Source: JBBRSL01 sp038245435 (GTDB taxonomy: Bacteria > Patescibacteriota > Saccharimonadia > Saccharimonadales > CAIOMD01). From it: a stretch of DNA of 22,728 nt. Shown piece by piece: positions 14,287 to 20,836 of the stretch (its first letter is position 1; each line of letters begins with the position of its first letter). A program made the translations under genes and the position numbers. The stretch covers positions 1 to 22,728 of the forward strand of contig JBBRSL010000016.1 in NCBI GenBank assembly GCA_038245435.1. The letters are read 5' to 3'. A model generated the notes under the pieces. That model had not been told where the DNA came from and made no database searches. It saw only the letters and a program-made list of their open reading frames with translations.

Positions 14287-14637
14287 ATGCGTTTTCGATA
14301 TATATTACTTATTTTAGGCGGCGTTATTGTTTTGTTGGCTGCCACAGCTGGGTTTTTATATGCAAGAAACCTTAAAAGCGCAGGCAACGAGCCATTCCAG
14401 CGAGAAACATCGAACGAATTCACACTTACTGATATAAAGGCTCGTAATTCCGCAACCAGTTGTTGGGTATCATATGGCGCACAAGTGTACGACATTACCC
14501 GTTTTATAGCGAGTCTCGAGCAGAGTAAGGCAACTGAGCTTACCTCACAGTGCGGAACGAACCTCGATACTTTACCGAGCGCAATTAAAACAGCAGACAT
14601 ACTCTCCGACTATTCAATCGGAATCCTTGCACCATAA
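14287..14637 (+). CDS. Membrane-anchored cytochrome b5-fold protein lacking heme-ligand motifs
   Basis: A 116-residue protein with a transmembrane anchor at about 5-26. Its domain opens like cytochrome b5: FTLTDIKARNSATSCWVSYGAQVYDITRFI (45-74), matching the family's Y-T-x-x-E-V-x-x-H-N ... C-W-V-x-x-x-G-x-V-Y-D-V-T-x-F. The H-P-G-G motif with the first heme ligand, expected next, is absent (ASLEQSKATELTSQCGTN instead), and no histidine occurs later. It therefore probably cannot bind b-type heme in the usual way and may be a steroid/lipid-binding (MAPR-like) or structural derivative. It follows the phosphodiesterase gene by 4 bases. The two cysteines (C59, C89) could form a disulphide outside the membrane. 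Confidence 0.72.
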   Translation: MRFRYILLILGGVIVLLAATAGFLYARNLKSAGNEPFQRETSNEFTLTDIKARNSATSCWVSYGAQVYDITRFIASLEQSKATELTSQCGTNLDTLPSAIKTADILSDYSIGILAP

Positions 14638-14644
14638 GTCTTAG

Positions 14645-15217
14645 CTATTGCGGCAAGAGAACTGCACTAACGGTATGTACGACGCCGTTAGTTGCATTTA
14701 AATCGGCTTTCACAATGGTAGCCTTCCCGCCCTTGGCATCAGTAAACGTAACTTTGCCGTCAGTAATTTCAACCGTCAATTCTTGACCGTTCACTGTTTT
14801 GAGCTTCTGGCCATTGGTAAACTGACTTTTGTTTAGCGTGCCCACAATGATGTGGTACGACAAAATATTTTTGAGCTTTGCACTATTTTCGAGCTTTAAA
14901 AGCATATCAAGCGTTCCGGCCGGTAAGACCTTAAAAGCATCGTTCGTCGGTGCAAGCACAGTATACGGGCCGGTACCTTCGAGCGTATCTGTCAAACCGG
15001 CAGTTTTAACGGCAGACGCGAACGTAGTCAAGGTAGAATTATCGGTTGTTAATACTACGATGCTTTTTGTGCCGCTTGGTTGTTTTGTTGTCGCATCTTG
15101 GCTTGCCGTATTTTGTGACGATTCACTTTTTTTAGCATCGTTCTTAAAAAACACAAAAGTTGCCACACCACCACCTATAACAAGTACTGCGATAATAATA
15201 AAAATCTTATTTTTCAT
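14645..15217 (-). CDS. Membrane-anchored fasciclin (FAS1) domain protein
   Basis: A 190-residue extracytoplasmic protein. Residues 5-24 are an uncleaved-looking signal anchor, 25-50 a Ser/Thr/Gln/Lys-rich linker, and 52-190 one FAS1 domain. The two FAS1 signatures are present: TGPYTVLAPTNDAF (82-95) and NGVVHTVSAVLLP (177-189), with the conserved YH pair at 121-122 between them. FAS1 domains mediate adhesion to cells or matrix, so a role in surface attachment is a reasonable inference. The ATG at 15217 follows GAGGG. It is convergent with the cytochrome b5-like gene, 7 bases between stops. Confidence 0.93.
   Translation of the reverse strand: MKNKIFIIIAVLVIGGGVATFVFFKNDAKKSESSQNTASQDATTKQPSGTKSIVVLTTDNSTLTTFASAVKTAGLTDTLEGTGPYTVLAPTNDAFKVLPAGTLDMLLKLENSAKLKNILSYHIIVGTLNKSQFTNGQKLKTVNGQELTVEITDGKVTFTDAKGGKATIVKADLNATNGVVHTVSAVLLPQ
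14666..14692 (+). terminator. Hairpin within the 3' end of the FAS1 gene, possible terminator for the plus-strand pair
   Basis: ACTAACGG (14666-14673) and CCGTTAGT (14685-14692) are perfect complements around 11 bases; allowing a one-base bulge, TGC/GCA extends the stem. It begins 28 bases after the stop of the plus-strand gene. Only a weak T stretch (ATTTAAAT) follows. It lies inside the coding end of the opposing gene, as does the uvrB palindrome. Confidence 0.3.
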
Positions 15218-15305
15218 CGAACCCTCACGTTTTAGTATCTTCTATTAGTTATACTACTTTTTTGCAAAGCCGACTATGCAATGCAACTACTCTATAGTGT
15301 TAGAT

Positions 15306-16496
15306 TTAGCTGTTTCGCTTGTGATCTTCGATGTACTCACGAATACGCAGTGCAGCTGTGGCGCCCTCACCAACGGCACTGGCAATTTGCATTGTTGCAC
15401 CGCTTCTTACGTCGCCTGCCGCGAATATTCCATCTACTGCCGTTTCAAGCTTATCATTCGTCTTAACGAGTCCGATTTCATCAAGCTCAACGCCACTGCC
15501 TTCAAGGAAAGCCGTATTAGGCTTTAAGCCGATAAATACAAAAACGCCATCAGTTTCGAACTCAACTTTTTTGTTCGACTTAACATTGGTACCAATAACT
15601 TTATTTACGAATTTTCCGTCACCAACAACCTCATCGGTCGTCGTATTAAAGTGGAGACTAATCTTTTCATTCTTTTCAATCTCATGTTGCAACACTTCAC
15701 TTGCACGGAGCGCTTCGCCACGAACAAGTACATCAATTTTACTCGCAAAGCGGGTCAAAAATAGTGCTTCTTGGACAGCCGAGTTACCGCCACCAACGAC
15801 GACAATACGCTTATCACGGTAAAATGCACCATCGCAGGTTGCGCAAAAGTGCACACCGCGGCCATAATAATCATCTTCACCAGGAATACCAAGTTTTTTA
15901 TAGTCACTACCAGTAGCAATAAGCACTGCCTTAGCCGTAAACTCACCACTGGTTGTTTGAAGCTTTATTAGCGAGCCATCCCTCTTAACCGAGCTTACTT
16001 CGCCCAACTCAAACTTTGTACCAAATCGCTCTGCTTGTTGGCGTAAGTTCTCTGCTAAATCAAGGCCAGCAAGCCCATCAGGAAAGCCAGGGTAATTATC
16101 GACCCAGTCGGTAATAGCTGCCAGACCGCCAATAACGCCCTTTTCGAACAAAAGAGTATCGATATCTTCACGCGTTGTATACACGGCGGCGGCAAGCGAC
16201 GTCGGACCAGCGCCAATCATAATCACATCATGTTTATTCTGAGATTTGTCCATTGTTTCTACTCCAAATATTCCCTTTAGCTCATCGTTGGTTGGTTCTT
16301 GGTAAATTTTTCCGTTCACTACAAGTGTCGGAATCGTACTATTGCCATCGGTTATGGCGAGCATGGCTTCTCTCGCACCCGGCTCACCATCAATGTCATG
16401 AGCTTCATATTCGATTGAGTGTTCAGAGAAAAAATACTTTGTGCGCTTACAATCTGCGCACCATTCAGCTCCATAATAGACTACAGAGGGTTTCAT
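15306..16496 (-). CDS. Glutaredoxin-thioredoxin reductase fusion protein
   Basis: A 396-residue fusion. Residues 1-80 are a glutaredoxin-like domain with C13-A-D-C16 and the cis-proline loop STIPTL (Pro56). Residues 88-396 are a flavoprotein thioredoxin reductase with FAD loop IGAGPTSLAAA (94-104), redox pair C218-A-T-C221 in HFCATCDG, nucleotide loop VVGGGNSAVQEA (243-254) and second FAD motif GIFAAGDVR. The usual H-R-R motif contacting the NADPH 2'-phosphate is replaced by VRGEALR (268-274), so coenzyme preference is open. The upstream free glutaredoxin ends 6 bases before its ATG, which has no Shine-Dalgarno sequence. An internal ATG at 16253 has GGAG 8 bases upstream and could also give a stand-alone 315-residue reductase. 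Confidence 0.93.
   Translation of the reverse strand: MKPSVVYYGAEWCADCKRTKYFFSEHSIEYEAHDIDGEPGAREAMLAITDGNSTIPTLVVNGKIYQEPTNDELKGIFGVETMDKSQNKHDVIMIGAGPTSLAAAVYTTREDIDTLLFEKGVIGGLAAITDWVDNYPGFPDGLAGLDLAENLRQQAERFGTKFELGEVSSVKRDGSLIKLQTTSGEFTAKAVLIATGSDYKKLGIPGEDDYYGRGVHFCATCDGAFYRDKRIVVVGGGNSAVQEALFLTRFASKIDVLVRGEALRASEVLQHEIEKNEKISLHFNTTTDEVVGDGKFVNKVIGTNVKSNKKVEFETDGVFVFIGLKPNTAFLEGSGVELDEIGLVKTNDKLETAVDGIFAAGDVRSGATMQIASAVGEGATAALRIREYIEDHKRNS
16262..16265 (-). promoter_or_regulatory. Internal Shine-Dalgarno-like site before the reductase domain
   Basis: GGAG on the minus strand lies 8 bases before an in-frame ATG (16253) that encodes residue 82, exactly at the junction between glutaredoxin and reductase domains. 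The fusion's own start has no such site. Translation from here would give a reductase of normal family length. Confidence 0.4.
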
Positions 16497-16502
16497 ATTT
16501 GT

Positions 16503-16751
16503 TTACGCAACCGCGGGCACTAGTTTTGCTAAGTTATATCCAACAACAACTTCTTTACTGTCATCATCCTTGGTTATAACGGTAACTGGCACAGCCATTT
16601 GTCCGCTAATTTCAATTGCTTCCTGAGCGCGCTCAGGATTCGTGTCTAGATTGACCTCGTCGTAAGACATGTTTTTGCTACCGAGCCATTTTTTTACCAT
16701 AACGCAATAAGCGCAGGTGTTTGTCGTGTAGATAGTGATATTTTTAGCCAT
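16503..16751 (-). CDS. Glutaredoxin/NrdH-like thiol redox protein
   Basis: An 82-residue thioredoxin-fold protein that reduces disulphides through C13-A-Y-C16 (in TNTCAYCVMVKKWL); the cis-proline loop is MAVPVTVI. The size and lack of extra domains fit the glutaredoxin/NrdH group. With the fused reductase 6 bases downstream it is the likely substrate of that enzyme, so electrons would pass NAD(P)H to FAD to CATC to CADC to this protein, a proposed order. It has its own strong-looking promoter (16785-16813). The ATG at 16751 is preceded by AAGAG at a loose spacing. Confidence 0.9.
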   Translation of the reverse strand: MAKNITIYTTNTCAYCVMVKKWLGSKNMSYDEVNLDTNPERAQEAIEISGQMAVPVTVITKDDDSKEVVVGYNLAKLVPAVA

Positions 16752-16784
16752 GATGTACTCTTTTCTAGTAACTTTACAATGTAT

Positions 16785-16813
16785 AGTCTATAGTGTTTGT
16801 TCTTAAATGTCAA
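16785..16813 (-). promoter_or_regulatory. Promoter of the glutaredoxin-reductase operon
   Basis: TTGACA (16808-16813), a perfect consensus -35, is followed after 17 bases by TAGACT (16785-16790). The start would lie near 16778, giving a leader of about 27 bases. The -35 box overlaps one arm of a perfect inverted repeat (16812-16829). Confidence 0.65.
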
Positions 16814-16829
16814 CGCTATATGTAGCGTT
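16812..16829. promoter_or_regulatory. Perfect 7-4-7 inverted repeat overlapping the -35 box and the FKBP stop codon
   Basis: AACGCTA and TAGCGTT flank four bases. It overlaps two bases of the TTGACA element and two bases of the FKBP stop codon. No T run follows on either strand, so it is a weak terminator candidate; an operator for a regulator of the redox operon is the alternative. Confidence 0.4.
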
Positions 16830-17403
16830 ATTTACCGATTTTAACCAAAGTTACGTCAAATACGAGATCAGCATTTGGGGGAATACTACTGCCTGCACCA
16901 GACGATCCATATGCCAACGCAGCTGGAATAAGCAAGCGACGCGTACCGCCCTCTTTCATGCCAGGAATACCTTGTGTCCAGCCTTTGATGACTTGGTCAA
17001 GGCCAAAGGTTGCCGTTTGTCCACTATCAAGTGAGCTTTCAAAAATAGTACCGTTGCTTGCAAGCGCACCGGTGTAATTTACCGTTACGGTGTCGCCAGC
17101 CTTAACTTCGTTACCAGTACCTGGTGTAATATCCGTAACTTGCAACGTTGCTACGCTTGCTACTGGCGTAAAGTTTTGTAGGGTTGTTCCTTTAAGCACG
17201 TTCTTATCTCCTGTTGTTGGGTTAGTTTGCTGAGCGGTCACCGCTTTAATTGCGTCGGCTTGAGCTTTTGCATCTTTGCTATCTTTTTGGGCTTGTAGAA
17301 CATAAAAAACGCCAATACCAATTGTCGAAACAATGAATACGAAGGCAATAATTAAAATTCCGATACGTTGCAGTTTTGAAGACACTTCTTGTTTTTCCTC
17401 CAC
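16828..17403 (-). CDS. Membrane-anchored FKBP-type peptidyl-prolyl isomerase
   Basis: A 191-residue protein that probably assists folding of exported proteins. One transmembrane helix at about 13-36 is followed by a Lys/Ala/Gln-rich linker and a complete FKBP domain from about 86 to 190. The domain shows GDTVTVNYTGAL, GTIFESSLDSGQTATFGL, VIKGWTQGIPGMKEGGTRRLLIPAALAYG and the final VFDVTLVKI. These cover the aromatic/hydrophobic pocket typical of active FKBPs. The start is GTG at 17403, without a Shine-Dalgarno sequence. TATACT lies 17 bases upstream, so the leader would be about 10 bases. Confidence 0.95.
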   Translation of the reverse strand: MEEKQEVSSKLQRIGILIIAFVFIVSTIGIGVFYVLQAQKDSKDAKAQADAIKAVTAQQTNPTTGDKNVLKGTTLQNFTPVASVATLQVTDITPGTGNEVKAGDTVTVNYTGALASNGTIFESSLDSGQTATFGLDQVIKGWTQGIPGMKEGGTRRLLIPAALAYGSSGAGSSIPPNADLVFDVTLVKIGK

Positions 17404-17420
17404 TAAATTTATTCTTATAC

Positions 17421-17426
17421 AGTATA
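17421..17426 (-). promoter_or_regulatory. Possible -10 box of the FKBP gene
   Basis: Reads TATACT on the minus strand and ends 17 bases before the GTG start. No clear -35 is present, and a TATAAG closer to the start (17414-17419) is an alternative. Confidence 0.3.
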
Positions 17427-17457
17427 ACTTATTTGGCCCATATTCACAGCAGTACTC

Positions 17458-17907
17458 CTAGCGCTCAACATGAATCAAAGCGTCGCTAGGGAACCCATCT
17501 TTGAGCGCATTCAAAAGTAACAACTTTGTAAATGATGGCGCAAGCTCTAGCCCAGGCAAATCACTCAAATCTACCCATTTCGGATGATACTTGTTCAGCC
17601 CCTTAGCGTTATCGGCAGCTTCTTCGCTTTCGGGGTCTAATACCGGTTCTCCACTCACGTATTCGCATAAAAATATATGGTGTTCCGGATCACCCCCAAC
17701 AAGCGTGAAGACTTCTTTTAAAGGCGCAACCTCTATTGATGCTTCTTCGCGCAATTCGCGTACTAAGGCAAGCTCAAGTGTTTCACCAGCTTCAACATGA
17801 CCGCCGGGTACCGTAAAGTAATGTTTGCCATCGCGCCAGCGCTCAATTAACAGAATTTGGTTATTATGCAGTACGATGCCGCGAGCAGTGGCGCTTACGT
17901 CTGGCAT
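17458..17907 (-). CDS. Nudix hydrolase
   Basis: A 149-residue pyrophosphohydrolase of the Nudix superfamily, which clears nucleoside diphosphates linked to other moieties. The Nudix box begins at Gly36 in GGHVEAGETLELALVRELREEASI: Gly36, Glu42, Arg50-Glu51 and Glu54-Glu55 are in register. The penultimate box glycine is Ser57, a tolerated change. Substrate is not evident. It starts 10 bases after the RND gene with no Shine-Dalgarno sequence; TATAGA lies 9 bases upstream of the ATG, overlapping the RND stop, and could give a short-leader transcript. Confidence 0.93.
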   Translation of the reverse strand: MPDVSATARGIVLHNNQILLIERWRDGKHYFTVPGGHVEAGETLELALVRELREEASIEVAPLKEVFTLVGGDPEHHIFLCEYVSGEPVLDPESEEAADNAKGLNKYHPKWVDLSDLPGLELAPSFTKLLLLNALKDGFPSDALIHVER

Positions 17908-17917
17908 AGAGGATTAT

Positions 17918-20803
17918 CTATACTCGCCTACGTTTAGCCGAAACAATAAGTAGCACAATACTCGTTAGCAGATAGACAATGGGCAAAAAGTTGGCAACGG
18001 TCGACTTAAGAACAACTGACAGTACAACGGTAACAATAAGACCAACAACCCATAGAACTCCAATTTTTCGGCTAATAGTAATCTTCAAATACTCGGCACC
18101 GAGGTAGTAGTACGGGAACACCACAATGACGAGTAGCGTGCTCGATAACAAGCCACACATGAGCGTAATAGCCAAGCCTTGCCAAAATGGATTACTGAGT
18201 GCAAGTGGAATAAGTGACACAATAGCCGTAACGCTGGTTGCGAGCAGTGGACGGAATCGCTGCTCAAGTGCCAAGGCGATTGCCTCAACGGGCCCTTCAC
18301 CGGCTTTTCGTGCCTGATTGGCATAATCAGTCAGCAGAATCGTATTTTTTATACTCAAGCCTATGAGCGCAAAGAATCCAAGCATACTAAAGAAGCTAAA
18401 GGCATTGTCACTCAGGTAAAGCCCCAATGTAATACCAAACAAGCTAAATGGTATGGCCATAAATATGAGCAGTGGTTGTAGTAGCGAACGGAATTCAATT
18501 AGTAGCAAGAAGTAAATAGCGATGAGTACTAATGGAAACGCGATTAGCAGCGCCTTAAACGAATCTTGGTTCTGCCCTTCAAACCCAAAGTCGTAGACTA
18601 CATTATCCTTACTGAGCCCAAAACTTTTAAGTTTTTCGTCAGTGTACTGCTTCTCAACAGCAGTCTTCGCAAGCGTAACGAGCTGCGAAGTATCAGAATC
18701 TTTAAAGGTACCCGTAACAGAGACATACGCCTTGCCATTATGTCTATAGTACGCATCAGGAGTTGAAACAACCACTGACTTAAACTGCGCTGTTGTTCCG
18801 CTCGCGCGTGTAAGTGTTAAGTTCGTAAGATAAATCTGTAAATCGTTCGCAAGTTTTTGGCTCGCAAGTCTATCTTCTGTTTCTACGCGTACGGTAAACG
18901 CACCGGCAGGACCACCAACATCTTGTAGTGTTATTTCTGCCTTAGCTCCTATAGATGAACTGTCGAAGCTTTTTTGTAGCTGTTCCTTCAACTGAGGAGC
19001 GGTGACGTCACGTTTATCGTACGATATCAAATTAACATAAAGCGTACCACCTTGAGCAGTACCCGTATTGTAATACGAAGCATCAACAAGATTTTCACCT
19101 ATATTTTTTGATACCAGCGCATCTGCCTTATCTGCAATTTTTTGTGCCTGATCAATTGTCGTACCATTCGGGAATGAGAGTGTAACCAGTAAACCGTCTG
19201 CATCCTTGCTAGGTGGAAAAATATTAAATGTTACTTTTTGGAATATAAAGCCTGCTGCACCTATAAACATAAAACCAACAAACACAGCACTTAGTCCAAG
19301 CGTGACTAAACGACCTTTATGATGATTTGCCCAGCGAAGTGGCCCTGCAAGCATGTGAGCAGCGAACGTTTCAATGTGGTGAGCAGGCGACTCTTTGTCT
19401 TCTTCGTGACCAAGTTGTTTTTTCGAAAGCAATAAAAATCGTGACATAAAAGGTATAAAGGTGAGTGCGACTATGAAGCTAATTACCAGACTTGCAATAA
19501 TCGTTACAGGAATTGCTTTTATGAATGAACCCAAGATACCGTTTACAAAAAGGAGTGGTGAAAATGCCAAAATAGCTGTAAAGGTAGCTGCAAACATAGC
19601 TCGACTAATTTTTTTTGTAGCCAGGGAAATAGTATCTCTGGCAGATTTACTTTTTCGCCGCTGCGCATCAATCGCCTCGACCATAATAATGGTGTCATCA
19701 ACAATAAGCGTCAAAGCGAGAATGAGCGAAAAGAGCGTAATGGTATTAAGCGTATAACCAATAACATACAGAAATGCCAAGGTAGTCAATAACACGAGTG
19801 CCATCGCACTAACAGTAATTATCGAGGCCCTAAAGGCGATGAGTAACGCACTAAATACGAGTACGGCGAGTAGGCCTTCGAGCAGCGATTTTTGCAGTTG
19901 GGTTATTTGCTTTTCAATACTTGGTGCAATCGAATAGCTAACGACTACTTTATATCCAGCGAATTGTGGTTGTTTTTCAAGGCTTTCGGTTGCTGCGCGC
20001 AGCTGCTTATCGAGTTTTAATACATCAAAATTTGCAACGCCCTTAACGCCTATAATTGCAGAGTCATAAAACGAGTTCGTTTCGCTTTGTCGAATACCGA
20101 ACTTATCAAAGCTTTTTTGGCTAATGCTTGGTTGGCCCGTGATTGGGTCTGGCGCACGGACAAATTGATCATCGGCGGCGAAACCTTCAGCAATAGGTAC
20201 TTCGCCGCTTTTTTGCAAATATGCTGCAGCTTCGTTAGCTTTAATAACTAATTGTTCGTCCGAAGCCGAACCATCAAGTTTATAGAGTGATAGTAGAATG
20301 TCGTCGCCCTTACCATTCGGTGAACCAAAATCGAGAGGCTGGAACAAAGCCGTAGCCTTTGCAGGTAGAATCTTGGCATCTTTCACCGCTTTTTCTACCG
20401 TGGCGCTACCATCTTTGGCATCTATAGACTCATTAAATTGAATCTGAACCGTATAAAAATTACCAAATGCTGTCGCAGTAACTGTTTTAACCCCAGGAAC
20501 TTTTACAATAACGTCGCTGAGAGGCTTGGTGACCTCTTTATCAACTTGTGTTGGATTATTAACAATGTAAGCGCCACTCACAAAACTAAATGGAGTACTA
20601 ATTTGCGGGAAACCTTCACGCTTAAGAAGCGTCGTGTAACTCAAAATACCAAAAACCATTATGGCAAGCCATAAAATTGCCGAAAGTCGTGGCCTATCAA
20701 AAAAAGCTAGGCTGAGCCGTGGCAAAAGTCTCGCATCATTGTTAGTGAACTTAACTGTCGTCTTTGGCTTTTTAGCCGGTTGTACTGTACTTTTTTTTAC
20801 CAC
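17918..20803 (-). CDS. RND-family (AcrB/HAE1-like) efflux transporter
   Basis: A 961-residue proton-driven exporter of the resistance-nodulation-division superfamily. It has the two-repeat layout: one helix (about 41-60), a large extracytoplasmic loop to about 310, five to six helices, a second loop, and a final helical bundle. The key proton-relay pair Asp369-Asp370 is present in LALTLIVDDTIIMVEAID, as in AcrB helix 4. It is shorter than AcrB (about 1,050) and carries an extra hydrophobic hairpin at its end (about 905-956). No periplasmic adaptor or outer-membrane channel gene is nearby, which matters if the organism has one membrane. The start is GTG at 20803 with GGGAG 5 bases before it, 33 bases after the ABC gene. 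Substrate unknown. Confidence 0.9.
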   Translation of the reverse strand: MVKKSTVQPAKKPKTTVKFTNNDARLLPRLSLAFFDRPRLSAILWLAIMVFGILSYTTLLKREGFPQISTPFSFVSGAYIVNNPTQVDKEVTKPLSDVIVKVPGVKTVTATAFGNFYTVQIQFNESIDAKDGSATVEKAVKDAKILPAKATALFQPLDFGSPNGKGDDILLSLYKLDGSASDEQLVIKANEAAAYLQKSGEVPIAEGFAADDQFVRAPDPITGQPSISQKSFDKFGIRQSETNSFYDSAIIGVKGVANFDVLKLDKQLRAATESLEKQPQFAGYKVVVSYSIAPSIEKQITQLQKSLLEGLLAVLVFSALLIAFRASIITVSAMALVLLTTLAFLYVIGYTLNTITLFSLILALTLIVDDTIIMVEAIDAQRRKSKSARDTISLATKKISRAMFAATFTAILAFSPLLFVNGILGSFIKAIPVTIIASLVISFIVALTFIPFMSRFLLLSKKQLGHEEDKESPAHHIETFAAHMLAGPLRWANHHKGRLVTLGLSAVFVGFMFIGAAGFIFQKVTFNIFPPSKDADGLLVTLSFPNGTTIDQAQKIADKADALVSKNIGENLVDASYYNTGTAQGGTLYVNLISYDKRDVTAPQLKEQLQKSFDSSSIGAKAEITLQDVGGPAGAFTVRVETEDRLASQKLANDLQIYLTNLTLTRASGTTAQFKSVVVSTPDAYYRHNGKAYVSVTGTFKDSDTSQLVTLAKTAVEKQYTDEKLKSFGLSKDNVVYDFGFEGQNQDSFKALLIAFPLVLIAIYFLLLIEFRSLLQPLLIFMAIPFSLFGITLGLYLSDNAFSFFSMLGFFALIGLSIKNTILLTDYANQARKAGEGPVEAIALALEQRFRPLLATSVTAIVSLIPLALSNPFWQGLAITLMCGLLSSTLLVIVVFPYYYLGAEYLKITISRKIGVLWVVGLIVTVVLSVVLKSTVANFLPIVYLLTSIVLLIVSAKRRRV

Positions 20804-20836
20804 AATTACTCCCTCAATTTACCTGATAGTATCAAA

